NCBI RefSeq assembly: GCF_051014685.1
Contig: NW_027479535.1
Location: 38,987-102,986 of the forward strand
DNA length: 64,000 bases
Source: Ptiloglossa arizonensis
Taxonomy: Eukaryota > Arthropoda > Insecta > Hymenoptera > Colletidae
Direction of reading: 5' to 3'
Part shown: piece by piece, positions 48,301 through 60,230 of the stretch
Position numbering within the stretch: the stretch's first letter is position 1
How the letters are laid out: each line of letters begins with the position of its first letter
Translations under genes and position numbers: made by a program
Notes under the pieces: model-generated
The model's input: the letters and a program-made list of their open reading frames with translations, nothing else
The model's database searches: none
Told to the model about the DNA's origin: nothing

Positions 48301-50455
48301 AACGTATAACGTATAGCGTATAACGAATAACGTAAAACGTAAAACGTATTACATATTACGTGTAACGAGTAACGTATAACGTATAACGTATAACGTATAA
48401 CGTATAACGTATAACTTATAACGTAAAACGCATTACATATTACGTATAACGAGTAACGTATAACGTATAACGTATAACGTATAACGTATAACGTATAACG
48501 TATAACGCATAACGTATAACGTATAACGTATAACGTATAACGTATAAAGTATAACGTATAACGTATAACGAGTAACGTATAACGTGTAACGTATAAGGTA
48601 TAACGTATAACGTATAACGTATAACGTATAACGTATAACGTATAACGTATAACGTATAACGTATATCGTATAACGTATAACGTATAACGTATAACGTATA
48701 ACGTATAACCTATGACGCATAACGTACAACGTATAACGTATAACGTATAACGTATAACGTATAACGTATAACGTATAACGTATAACCTATGACGCATAAC
48801 GTATAACGTATAACGTATAACGTATAACGTATAACGTATAACGTATAACGTATAACGTGTAACGTATAACGTATAGCGTATAACGTATAACGTATAACGT
48901 ATAACGTATAACGTATAACGTATAACGTACAACTTATAACGTATAACGTATAACGTATAACGTATAATGTATAACGTATAACGTATAACGTATAACGTAT
49001 AACGTATAACGTATAACGTATAACGTATAACGTATAACGTATAACGTATAACGTATAACGTATAACGTATAACGTATAACGTATAACGTATAACGTATAA
49101 CGTATAACGTATAACGTATAACTTATAACGTATAACGTATAACGTATAACGTATAACGTATAACGTATAACATATAACGTATAACGTATAACGTATAACG
49201 CATAACGTATAACGTATAACGTATAACGTATAACGTATAAAGTATAACGTATAACGTATAACGAGTAACGTATAACGTGTAACGTATAATGTATAACGTA
49301 TAACGTATAACGTATAACGTATAACGTATAACGTATAACGTATAACGTATAACGTATAACGTATAACGTATAACGTATAACGTATAACGTATAACGTATA
49401 ACCTATGACGCATAACGTACAACGTATAACGTATAACGTATAACGTATAACGTATAACGTATAACGTATAACGTATAACGTGTAACGTATAACGTATAAC
49501 GTATAACGTATAACGCATAACGTATAACGTATAACGTATAACGCATAACGTATAACGGATAACGTTTAACGTATAACGTATAACGTATAACGTATAACGT
49601 ATAACGTATAACGTATAACGTATAACGTATAACGTATAACGTATAACGAATAACGTATAACGTATAACGTATAACGTATAACGTATAACGTATAACGTAT
49701 AACGTATAAAGTATAACGTATAACGTATAACGAGTAACGTATAACGTATAACGTATAACGTATAACGTATAACGTATAACGTATAACGTATAACGTATAA
49801 CGTATAACTTATAACGTATAACGTATAACGTATAACGTATAACGTATAACATATAACGTATAACGTATAACGTATAACGCATAACGTATAACGTATAACG
49901 TATAACGTATAACGTATAAAGTATAACGTATAACGTATAACGAGTAACGTATAACGTGTAACGTATAATGTATAACGTATAACGTATAACGTATAACGTA
50001 TAACGTATAACGTATAACGTATAACGTATAACGTATAACGTATAACGTATAACGTATAACGTATAACGTATAACCTATGACGCATAACGTACAACGTATA
50101 ACGTATAACGTATAACGTATAACGTATAACGTATAACGTATAACGTATAACGTGTAACGTATAACGTGTAACGTATAACGTATAACGTATAACGTATAAC
50201 GCATAACGTATAACGTATAACGTATAACGCATAACGTATAACGTATAACGCATAACGTATAACGGATAACGTTTAACGTATAACGTATAACGCATAACGT
50301 ATAACGTATAACGTATAACGCATAACGTATAACGGATAACGTTTAACGTATAACGTATAACGTATAACGTATAACGTATAACGTATAACGTATAACGTAT
50401 AACGTATAACGTATAACGTATAACGAATAACGTATAACGTATAACGTATAACGTA
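45400..50455. repeat. Segmental duplication X, copy 3
   Basis: Homologous to copy 2 (offset 5,495) as far as about 49,680, then homologous to copy 1 alone (offset 45,402-45,409) to about 50,455. The unit aaactat at 46,789 is shared with copy 2 at 41,294 and absent from copy 1, so copies 2 and 3 share a more recent ancestor over that stretch. Confidence 0.85.
47132..47264. repeat. 133-bp barcode, copy 13
   Basis: Standard pattern, 5,495 bp after copy 12, in duplication X copy 3. Confidence 0.92.
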
Positions 50456-52600
50456 TAACGTATAACGTATAACGTATAACGTATAAAGTATAACGTATAA
50501 CGTATAACGAGTAACGTATAACGTATAACGTATAACGTATAACGTATAACGTATAACGTATAACGTATAACTTATAACGTATAACGTATAACGTATAACG
50601 TATAACGTATAACATATAACGTATAACGTATAACGTATAACGCATAACGTATAACGTATAACGTATAACGTATAACGTATAAAGTATAACGTATAACGTA
50701 TAACGAGTAACGTATAACGTGTAACGTATAATGTATAACGTATAACGTATAACGTATAACGTATAACGTATAACGTATAACGTATAACGTATAACGTATA
50801 ACGTATAACGTATAACGTATAACGTATAACGTATAACCTATGACGCATAACGTACAACGTATAACGTATAACGTATAACGTATAACGTATAACGTATAAC
50901 GTATAACGTATAACGTGTAACGTATAACGTATAACGTATAACGTATAACGCATAACGTATAACGTATAACGTATAACGCATAACGTATAACGGATAACGT
51001 TTAACGTATAACGTATAACGTATAACGTATAACGTATAACGTATAACGTATAACGTATAACGTATAACGTATAACGTATAACGAATAACGTATAACGTAT
51101 AGCGTATAACGTATAACGTATAACGTATAACGTATAACGTATAACGTATAACGTGTAACGCATAACGTATAACGCATAACGTAAAACGTATAACATGTAA
51201 CGTATAACGTATACCGTATAACGTATAACGTATTACATATTACATATAACGTATAACGTACAACGTATAACGTATAACATATAACGTCTAACGTTTAACG
51301 TATAACGTACAACGTATAACGTATAACGTATAACGTACAACGTATAACGTATAACGTATATCGTATAACGTATAACGTATAACGTATAATGTATAACGTA
51401 TAACATATAACGTATAACGTATAACGTATAACGCATAACGTATAACGTATAACGTATAACGTATAACATATAACGTATAACGTATAACGTATAATGTATA
51501 ACGTAAAACGTATAACGTATAACGTATAACGTATAACGTATAACGTATAACGTATAACGTATAACGTATAACGTATAACAAATAACGTATAACGTATAAC
51601 GTATAACGAGTAACGTATAACGTATAACGTATAACGTATAACGTATAACGTATAACGTATAACGTATAACGTATAACGTATAACGTATAACTTATAACGT
51701 AAAACGCATTACATATTACGTATATCGAGTAACGTATAACGTATAACGTATAACGTATAACGTATAACGTATAACGTATAACGTATAACGTATAAGGTAT
51801 AACGTATAACGTATAACGTATAACGTATAACGTATAACGTATAACGCATAACGTATAACGTATAACGTATAACGTATAACGCATAACGTATAACGTATAA
51901 CGTATAATGTATAACGTAAAACGTATAACGTATAACGTATAACGTATAAGGTATAACGTAGAACGTATAACGCATAACGTATAACGTGTAACGTATAACG
52001 TATAACGTATAACGTATAACGTATAACGTATAACGTATAACGAATAACGTAAAACGTAAAACGTATTACATATTACGTGTAACGAGTAACGTATAACGTA
52101 TAACGTATAACGTATAACGTATAACGTATACCTTATAACGTAAAACGCATTACATATTACGTATAACGAGTAACGTATAACGTATAACGTAAAACGTATA
52201 ACGTATAACGTATAACGTACAACGTATAACGTATAACGTATAACGTATAACGTATAACGTATAACGTATAACGTATAACGTATAATGTATAACGTAAAAC
52301 GTATAACGTATAACGTATAACGTATAACGTATAACGGATAACGTATAACGTATAACGTATAACGTATAACGAATAACGTATAACGTATAACGTATAACGA
52401 GTAACGTATAACGTATAACGTATAACGTATAACGTATAACGTATAACGTATAACGTATAACTTATAACGTATAACGTATAACGTATAACGTATAACGTAT
52501 AACGTATAACGTATAACGTATAACGTATAACGTATAACGTATAACGTACAACGCATAACGTATAACGTATAACGTATAACGTATAACGTATAACGTATAA
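50050..52600. repeat. Segmental duplication W, copy 3 (partial)
   Basis: Matches copy 1 at offset 25,396 (aacctat 24,676 with 50,072; T5G 24,935 with 50,331), then 25,361 (barcode 25,817 with 51,178; accttat 26,769 with 52,130), then 25,305 (aatgtat 26,979 with 52,284; T5G 27,028 with 52,333; aacgtac 27,238 with 52,543). The last shift is the loss of eight units near 52,200. The right edge lies between about 52,560 and 52,620. The left part overlaps homology to duplication X. Confidence 0.8.
51178..51310. repeat. 133-bp barcode, copy 14 (A2C subtype)
   Basis: Subtype with accgtat at unit 6, in duplication W copy 3. Confidence 0.92.
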
Positions 52601-53697
52601 CGTATAACGTATAACGTATAATGTATAACGTAAAACGTATAACGTATAACGTATAACGTATAACGTATAAAGTATATCGTATAACGTATAACGTATAACG
52701 TATAACGTATAACGTATAACGTATAACGTATATCATATAACACATAACGTATAGCGTATAACGCATAACGTATAACGTATAACGTATAACGTATAACGTA
52801 TAACGTATAACGTATAACGTATAACGTATAACATATAACGTATAACGTATAACGTATAACGCATAACGTATAACGTATAACGTATAACGTATAACGTATA
52901 AAGTATAACGTATAACGTATAACGAGTAACGTATAACGTGTAACGTATAATGTATAACGTATAACGTATAACGTATAACGTATAACGTATAACGTATAAC
53001 GTATAATGTATAACGTATAACGTATAACGTATAACGTATAACCTATGACGCATAACGTATAACGTATAACGTATAACGTATAACGTATAACGTATAACGT
53101 ATAACCTATAACGTGTAACGTATAACGTATAGCGTATAACGTATAACGTATAACGTATAACGTATAACGTATAACGTATAACGTACAACTTATAACGTAT
53201 AACGTATAACGTATAACGTATAATGTATAACGTATAACGTATAACGTATAACGTATAACGTATAACGTATAACGTATAACGTATAACGTATAACGTATAA
53301 CGTATAACGTATAACGTATAACGTATAACGTATAACGAATAACGTATAACATATAACGTATAACGTATAACGTGTAACGTATAACGTATAACGTATAACG
53401 TATAAAGTATAATGTATAACGTCAAACGTATAACGTATAACGTATAACGTATAACGTATAACGTATAACGTATAACGCATAACGTATAACGTATAACGTA
53501 TAACGCATAACGTATAACGTATGACGTTTAACGTATAACGTATAACGTATAACGTATAACGTATAACGTATAACGTATAACGTATAACGTATAACGTATA
53601 ACCTATAACGAATAACGTATAACGTATAACGTATAACGTATAACGTATAACGTATAACGTATAACGTATAACGTATAACGCATAACGTGTATCGCAT

Positions 53698-53830
53698 AAC
53701 GTAAAACGTATAACATGTAACGTATAACGTATAGCGTATTACGTATAACGTATTACATATTACATATAACGTATAACGTACAACGTATAACGTATAACAT
53801 ATAACGTCTAACGTTTAACGTATAACGTAC
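53698..53830. repeat. 133-bp barcode, copy 15 (extra A1T subtype)
   Basis: Subtype with the additional A1T at unit 7, in duplication V copy 2. Confidence 0.9.
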
Positions 53831-55188
53831 AACGTATAACGTATAACGTATAACGTATAACGTATAACGTACAACGTATAACATATAACGTATATCGTAT
53901 AACGTATAACGTATAACGTATAACGTTTAACGTATAACGTATAACGTATAACGTATAATGTATAACGTATAACGTATAACGTATAACGCATAACGTATAG
54001 CGTATAACGTATAACGAATAACGTATAACGTATAACGTGTAACGTATAACGTATAACGTATAAGGTATAACGTATAACGTATAACGTATAACGTGTAACG
54101 TATAACTTATAACGTAAAACGTATTACATATTACGTATAACGAGTAACGTTTAACGTATAACGTATAACGTATAACGTATAACGTATAACGTATAACGTA
54201 TAACGTATAACGTATAACGTATAACGTATAACGTATAACGTATAACGTATACCGTAAAACGTATAACGTATAACGAATAACGTATAACGTATAACGTATA
54301 ACGTAAGACGTATAACGTATAACGTATAACGTATAAGGTATAGCGTATAACGTATAACGTATAACGTATAACGTATAACGTATAACTTATAACGTAAAAC
54401 GTATTACATATTACGTATAACGAGTAACGTATAACGTGTAACGTATAACGTATAACGTATAACGAATAACGTATAACGTATAACGTATAACGTATAACGT
54501 ATAACGTATAACGTATAACGTATAACGTATAACGTATAACGTATAACGCATAACGTATAACGTATGACGTTTAACGTATAACGTATAACGTATAACGTAT
54601 AACGTATAACGTATAACGTACAACTTATAACGTATAACGTATAACGTATAACGTATAATGTATAACGTATAACGTATAACGTATAACGTATAACGTATAA
54701 TGTATAACGTATAACGTATAACGTATAACGTATAACGTATAACGTATAACGTATAACGTATAACGTATAACGTATAACGTATAACGTATAACTTATAACG
54801 TAAAACGTATTACATATTACGTATAACGAGTAACGTATAACGTGTAACGTATAACGTATAACGTATAACGTATAACGTATAACGTATAACGTATAACGTA
54901 TAACGTATAACGTATAACGTATAACGTATAACGTATAACGTATAACGTATAACGTATAACGTATAACGTATAACGTATAACGCATAACGTATAACGTATA
55001 ACGTATAACGCATAACGTATAACGTATGACGTTTAACGTATAACGTATAACGTATAACGTATAACGTATAACGTATAACGTATAACGTATAACGTATAAC
55101 CTATAACGAATAACGTATAACGTATAACGTATAACGTATAACGTATAACGTATAACGTATAACGTATAACGCATAACGTGTATCGCAT

Positions 55189-55321
55189 AACGTAAAACGT
55201 ATAACATGTAACGTATAACGTATAGCGTATAACGTATAACGTATTACATATTACATATAACGTATAACGTACAACGTATAACGTATAACATATAACGTCT
55301 AACGTTTAACGTATAACGTAC
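55189..55321. repeat. 133-bp barcode, copy 16
   Basis: Standard pattern, 1,491 bp after copy 15. Confidence 0.92.
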
Positions 55322-55776
55322 AACGTATAACGTATAACGTATAACGTATAACGTATAACGTACAACGTATAACATATAACGTATATCGTATAACGTATAA
55401 CGTATAACGTATAACGTTTAACGTATAACGTATAACGTATAACGTATAATGTATAACGTATAACGTATAACGTATAACGCATAACGTATAGCGTATAACG
55501 TATAACGAATAACGTATAACGTATAACGTGTAACGTATAACGTATAACGTATAAGGTATAACGTATAACGTATAACGTATAACACGTAACGTATAACGTA
55601 TAACGTATAACGTATAACGTATAACGTATAACGTATACCGTAAAACGTATAACGTATAACGAATAACGTATAACGTATAACGTATAACGTATAACGTATA
55701 ACGTATAACGTATAACGTATAACGTATAACGTATAACGTATAACGTATAACGTATAACGCATAACGTATAACGCAT

Positions 55777-55909
55777 AACGTAAAACGTATAACATGTAAC
55801 GTATAACGTATAGCGTATAACGTATAACGTATTACATATTACATATAACGTATAACGTACAACGTATAACGTATAACATATAACGTCTAACGTTTAACGT
55901 ATAACGTAC
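55777..55909. repeat. 133-bp barcode, copy 17
   Basis: Standard pattern, only 588 bp (84 units) after copy 16, the shortest spacing in the window. Confidence 0.92.
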
Positions 55910-58900
55910 AACGTATAACGTATAACGTATAACGTATAACGTACAACGTATAACGTATAGCGTATATCGTATAACGTATAACGTATAACGTATAATGTAC
56001 AACGTATAACATATAACGTATAACGTATAACGTATAACGCATAACGTATAACGTATAACGTATAACGTATAACGTATAACGTATAACGTATAACGTATAA
56101 TGTATAACGTAAAACGTATAACGTATAACGTATAACGTATAACGTATAACGTATAACGTATAACGTATGACGTATAACAAATAACGTATAACGTATAACG
56201 TATAACGAGTAACGTATAACGTATAACGTATAACGTATAACGTATAACGTATAACGTATAACGTATAACGTATAACGAATAAAGTAAAACGTAAAACGTA
56301 TTACATATTACGTGTAACGAGTAACGTATAACGTATAACGTATAACGTATAACGTATAACGTATAACTTATAACGTAAAACGCATTACATATTACGTATA
56401 ACAAGTAACGTATAACGTATAACGTATAACGTATAACGTATAACGTATAACGTATAAGGTATAACGTATAACGTATAACGTATAACGTATAACGTATAAC
56501 GTATAACGCATAACGTATAACGTATGACGTATAACGTATAACGTATAACGTATAACGTATAACGTATAATGTATAACGTAAAACGTATAACGTATAACGT
56601 ATAACGTATAAGGTATAACGTAAAACGTATAACGCATAACGTATAACGTATAACGTATAACGTATAACGTATAACGTATAACGTATAACGTATAACGTAT
56701 AACGTATAACGTATAACGTATAACGAATAACGTAAAACGTAAAACGTATTACATATTACGTGTAACGAGTAACGTATAACGTATAACGTATAACGTATAA
56801 CGTATAACGTATAACGTATAACTTATAACGTAAAACGCATTACATATTACGTATAACGAGTAACGTATAACGTATATCGTATAACGTATAACGTATAACG
56901 TATAACGTATAACGTATAACGTATAACATATAACGTATAACGTATAACGTATAACGCATAACGTTAACGTATAACGTATTACGTATAACGTATAACGTAT
57001 AACGTATAATGTAATAATCGTATAACGTAAAACGTATAACGTATAACGTATAACGTATAACGTATAACGTATAACGTATAACGTATAACGTATAACGTAT
57101 AAACGAATAACGTATAACGTAGAACGTATAACGAGTAACGTATAACGTATAACGTATAACGTATAACGTATAACGTATAACGTATAAGCTATAACGTAAT
57201 ACTATAACGTAGTAACGTGATAACGTATAACGTATAACGTACTAACTTATAACGTATAACGTATAACGCTAGTAACAGTATAACGTATAACGTATAACGT
57301 ATAACGTATAACGTATAACGTATAACGTACAACGCATAACGTATAACGTACTTATAACGAGTATAACGTATAACGTATAACGTATAACGTATAACGAATA
57401 ACGTATAACGTATAACGTAAAACGCATTACAGATCGTATTACGTTATACGAGTAACGGTATAACGGATATAACGTATAACGTATAACGTATAACGTATAA
57501 CGTATAACGTATAACGATATAACGTATAACGTGATAACGTATAACGCATAACGTATAAACGTATAACGTATAACGTATAGAACGTATAACGTATAACGTA
57601 TAACGTATAATGTATAACGTAAAACGTATAACGTATAACGTATAACGCATAACGTATAACGTATAACGTATAACGTATAACGTATAACGTATAACAAATA
57701 ACGTATAACGTATAACGTAAAACGCATTACATATTACGTATAACGAGTAACGTTATAACGTAGTAACGTATAACGTAGAAACGTATAACGTATAACGTAT
57801 AACGTATAACGTATAACGTATAACATTAACGTATAGACGTATAACGTATAACGCGATAAGTATAACGTATAACGTATAAGCAATAACGTATAACGTATAA
57901 CGTTATAACGAGTAACGTATAACGTATACGTATAAGCTTACGTAAACGTATAACGTATAACGTATAACTTTAACGTATAACGTAAAACGTATAACGTAAT
58001 AACGCATAACGTATAACGTATACGTAAAACGTATAACGTATAACGTATAACGTATACCGTATAACGTATAACGAATAACGTAAAACGTAAAACGTATTAC
58101 ATATTACGTGTAACGAGTAACGTATAACGTATAACGTATAACGTATAACGTATAACGTATAACTAATAACGTTAAACGCATTACATATTACGTATAACGA
58201 TTAACGAATAACGTATAACGTATAACGTATAACGTATATCGTATAACGTATAACGTATAACTGTATCAATGTATAACGTAAGTAAACGTATAACGATATG
58301 CGTATAACGTATAACGTATTACATATTACTATAACGTATAACGTATAACGTATAACGTATATACGCATAAACGTATAACGTATAACGTATAACGTATAAC
58401 GTTATAACGTATAACGTATACCGTATAACGTATAACGAATAACGTAAAACGTAAAACGTATAACGTATAACGTATAACGCATAACGTATAACGTATAACG
58501 TATACGTATAACGTATAACGTATTAACAAATTAACGTATAACGTATAACACGTAAAACGCATTACATATTACGTATAACGAGTAACGTATAACGTATAAC
58601 CGTATAACGTATAACGTATAAACGTATAACGTATAACGTATAACGTATAACGTATAACGTATAACATATAACGTATAACGTATAACGTATAACGCATAAC
58701 GTAAAACGTATTACATATTACGTGTAACGAGTAACGTATAACGTATAACGTATAACGCATAACGTATAACGTATAACGTATAACGTATAACGTATAACGT
58801 ATAATGTATAACGTAATACGTAGTAACGTATAACGTATAACGTATAACGTATAACGTATAACGTATAACGTATAACGTATAACGTATAACGTATAACGTA

Positions 58901-58941
58901 TAACGTAACGTATAACGTATAACGTTATAACGTATAACGTA

Positions 58942-59350
58942 TATCATATAACACATAACGTATAGCGTATAACGCATAACTAATAACGTATACGTATAAC
59001 GTATAACGTATAACGTATAACGTATAACGTATAACGTATAACGTATAACGTATAGCGTATAACGAATAACGTAAAACGTAAAACGTATTACATATTACGT
59101 GTAACGAGTAACGTATAACGTATTACGTATAACGTATAACGTACAACGTATAACGTATAACGTATAACGTATAACGTATAACGTATAACGTTCTAACGTG
59201 TAACGTATAACGTATAACGTATAACGTAAACGTATAACGTATAACGTCAAACGTATAACGTATAACGTATAACGTATTACGTATAACGCATAACGTATAA
59301 CGTATAACGTATAACGACATAACGTATAACGGATAACGTTTAACGTATAA
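58942..59350. repeat. Local duplicate pair in indel-rich part, copy 1
   Basis: The order atcatat, agcgtat, aacgcat, aactaat, then the A1T motif, gtcaaac and a T5G unit recurs 868-879 bp later at about 59,810-60,230. Substitution variants are shared between the two, while the indels are not. Confidence 0.65.
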
Positions 59351-59524
59351 ACGTATAACGTATAACGTATAACGTATAACGTATAACGTATAACGTATAA
59401 CGTATAACGTATAACGTATAACGAATAACGTATAACGTATAACGTATAACGTATAACGTATAACGTATAACGTATAACGTATAACGTATTAGTATAACGT
59501 ATAAACGCATAACGTATAACGCAT

Positions 59525-59659
59525 AACGTAAAACGTATAACATGTAACGTATAACGTATAGCGTATAAACGAATAACGTATTACATATTACATATAACGT
59601 ATAACGTACAACGATATAACGTATAACATATAACGTCTAACGTTTAACGTATAACGTAC
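59525..59659. repeat. 133-bp barcode, copy 18 (with indels)
   Basis: The pattern is recognisable, 135 bp long after indels; it has an extra A in unit 7, a private T5A unit, and an inserted base before unit 13. Confidence 0.85.
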
Positions 59660-59809
59660 AACGTATAACGTATAAACGTAAAACAGTATACGTATAACGT
59701 ATAAACGGTATAACGTATAACGGTATAACGTATAACGTATAACGTATAACGTATAACGTATAACGTATAATAACGTTATAACGTATAACGTATAACGTAT
59801 AACGTATAT

Positions 59810-60230
59810 CTTTATACACACATTAACGTATAGCGTATAACGCATAACTAATAACGTATAACGTATAACGTATAACGTATAACGTATAACGTGATACGTA
59901 TAACGTATAACGTATAACGTATAGCGTATAACGAATAACGTAAAACGTAAAACGTATTACATATTACGTGTAACGAGTAACGTATAACGTATTACGTATA
60001 AACGTATAACGTACAACGTATAACGTTATAACGTATAACGTATAAAGTTATAACGTATAACGTATAACGTATAACGTGTAACGTATAACGTATAACGTAT
60101 AACGTATAACGTATAACGTATAACGTCAAACGTATAACGTATAACGTATAACGTATTACGTATAACGCTTAACGTATAACGTATAGACGTATAACGCATA
60201 ACGTATAACGGATAACGTTTAACGTATAAC
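59810..60230. repeat. Local duplicate pair in indel-rich part, copy 2
   Basis: Partner of 58,942-59,350. It begins with a corrupted version of the atcatat and aacacat units (59,808-59,824) and then follows the same variant order, with its own indels. Confidence 0.62.

Larger units (their letters stand above)
53180..55420. repeat. Segmental duplication V, copy 2
   Basis: Partner of 34.38-36.6 kb. The spacing between its two 133-bp barcodes is 1,491 bp against 1,484 bp in copy 1, a difference of exactly one unit. It is also the template for the indel-rich copy at 60.8-64.0 kb. Confidence 0.82.
1..56964. repeat. 7-bp satellite array, register-perfect part
   Basis: Head-to-tail AACGTAT units, about 8,137 of them, starting in phase at base 1. 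The phase was checked at many sites (for example 10,021, 20,041, 30,001, 45,001, 55,801 and 56,941) and always equals position modulo 7, so no net indel has accumulated. Roughly one unit in six or seven carries a substitution; nearly every possible single change is seen (T5C, T5A, T5G, A6G, A6T, A6C, G4T, G4A, G4C, C3A, C3T, C3G, T7C, T7A, A2G, A2T, A1T). The longest pure runs I saw are about 20-21 units (near 3,592-3,731 and 48,973-49,119). No unique sequence, gene or mobile element interrupts it. Satellite identity is certain; a chromosomal role (centromere, heterochromatin) is inference only. Confidence 0.98.

Noticed and set aside
1..56964. A single regular higher-order repeat like alpha satellite
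   Set aside because: Barcode spacings range from 588 to 7,511 bp with no common period beyond 7 bp. The structure is a patchwork of duplications rather than a fixed multimer.
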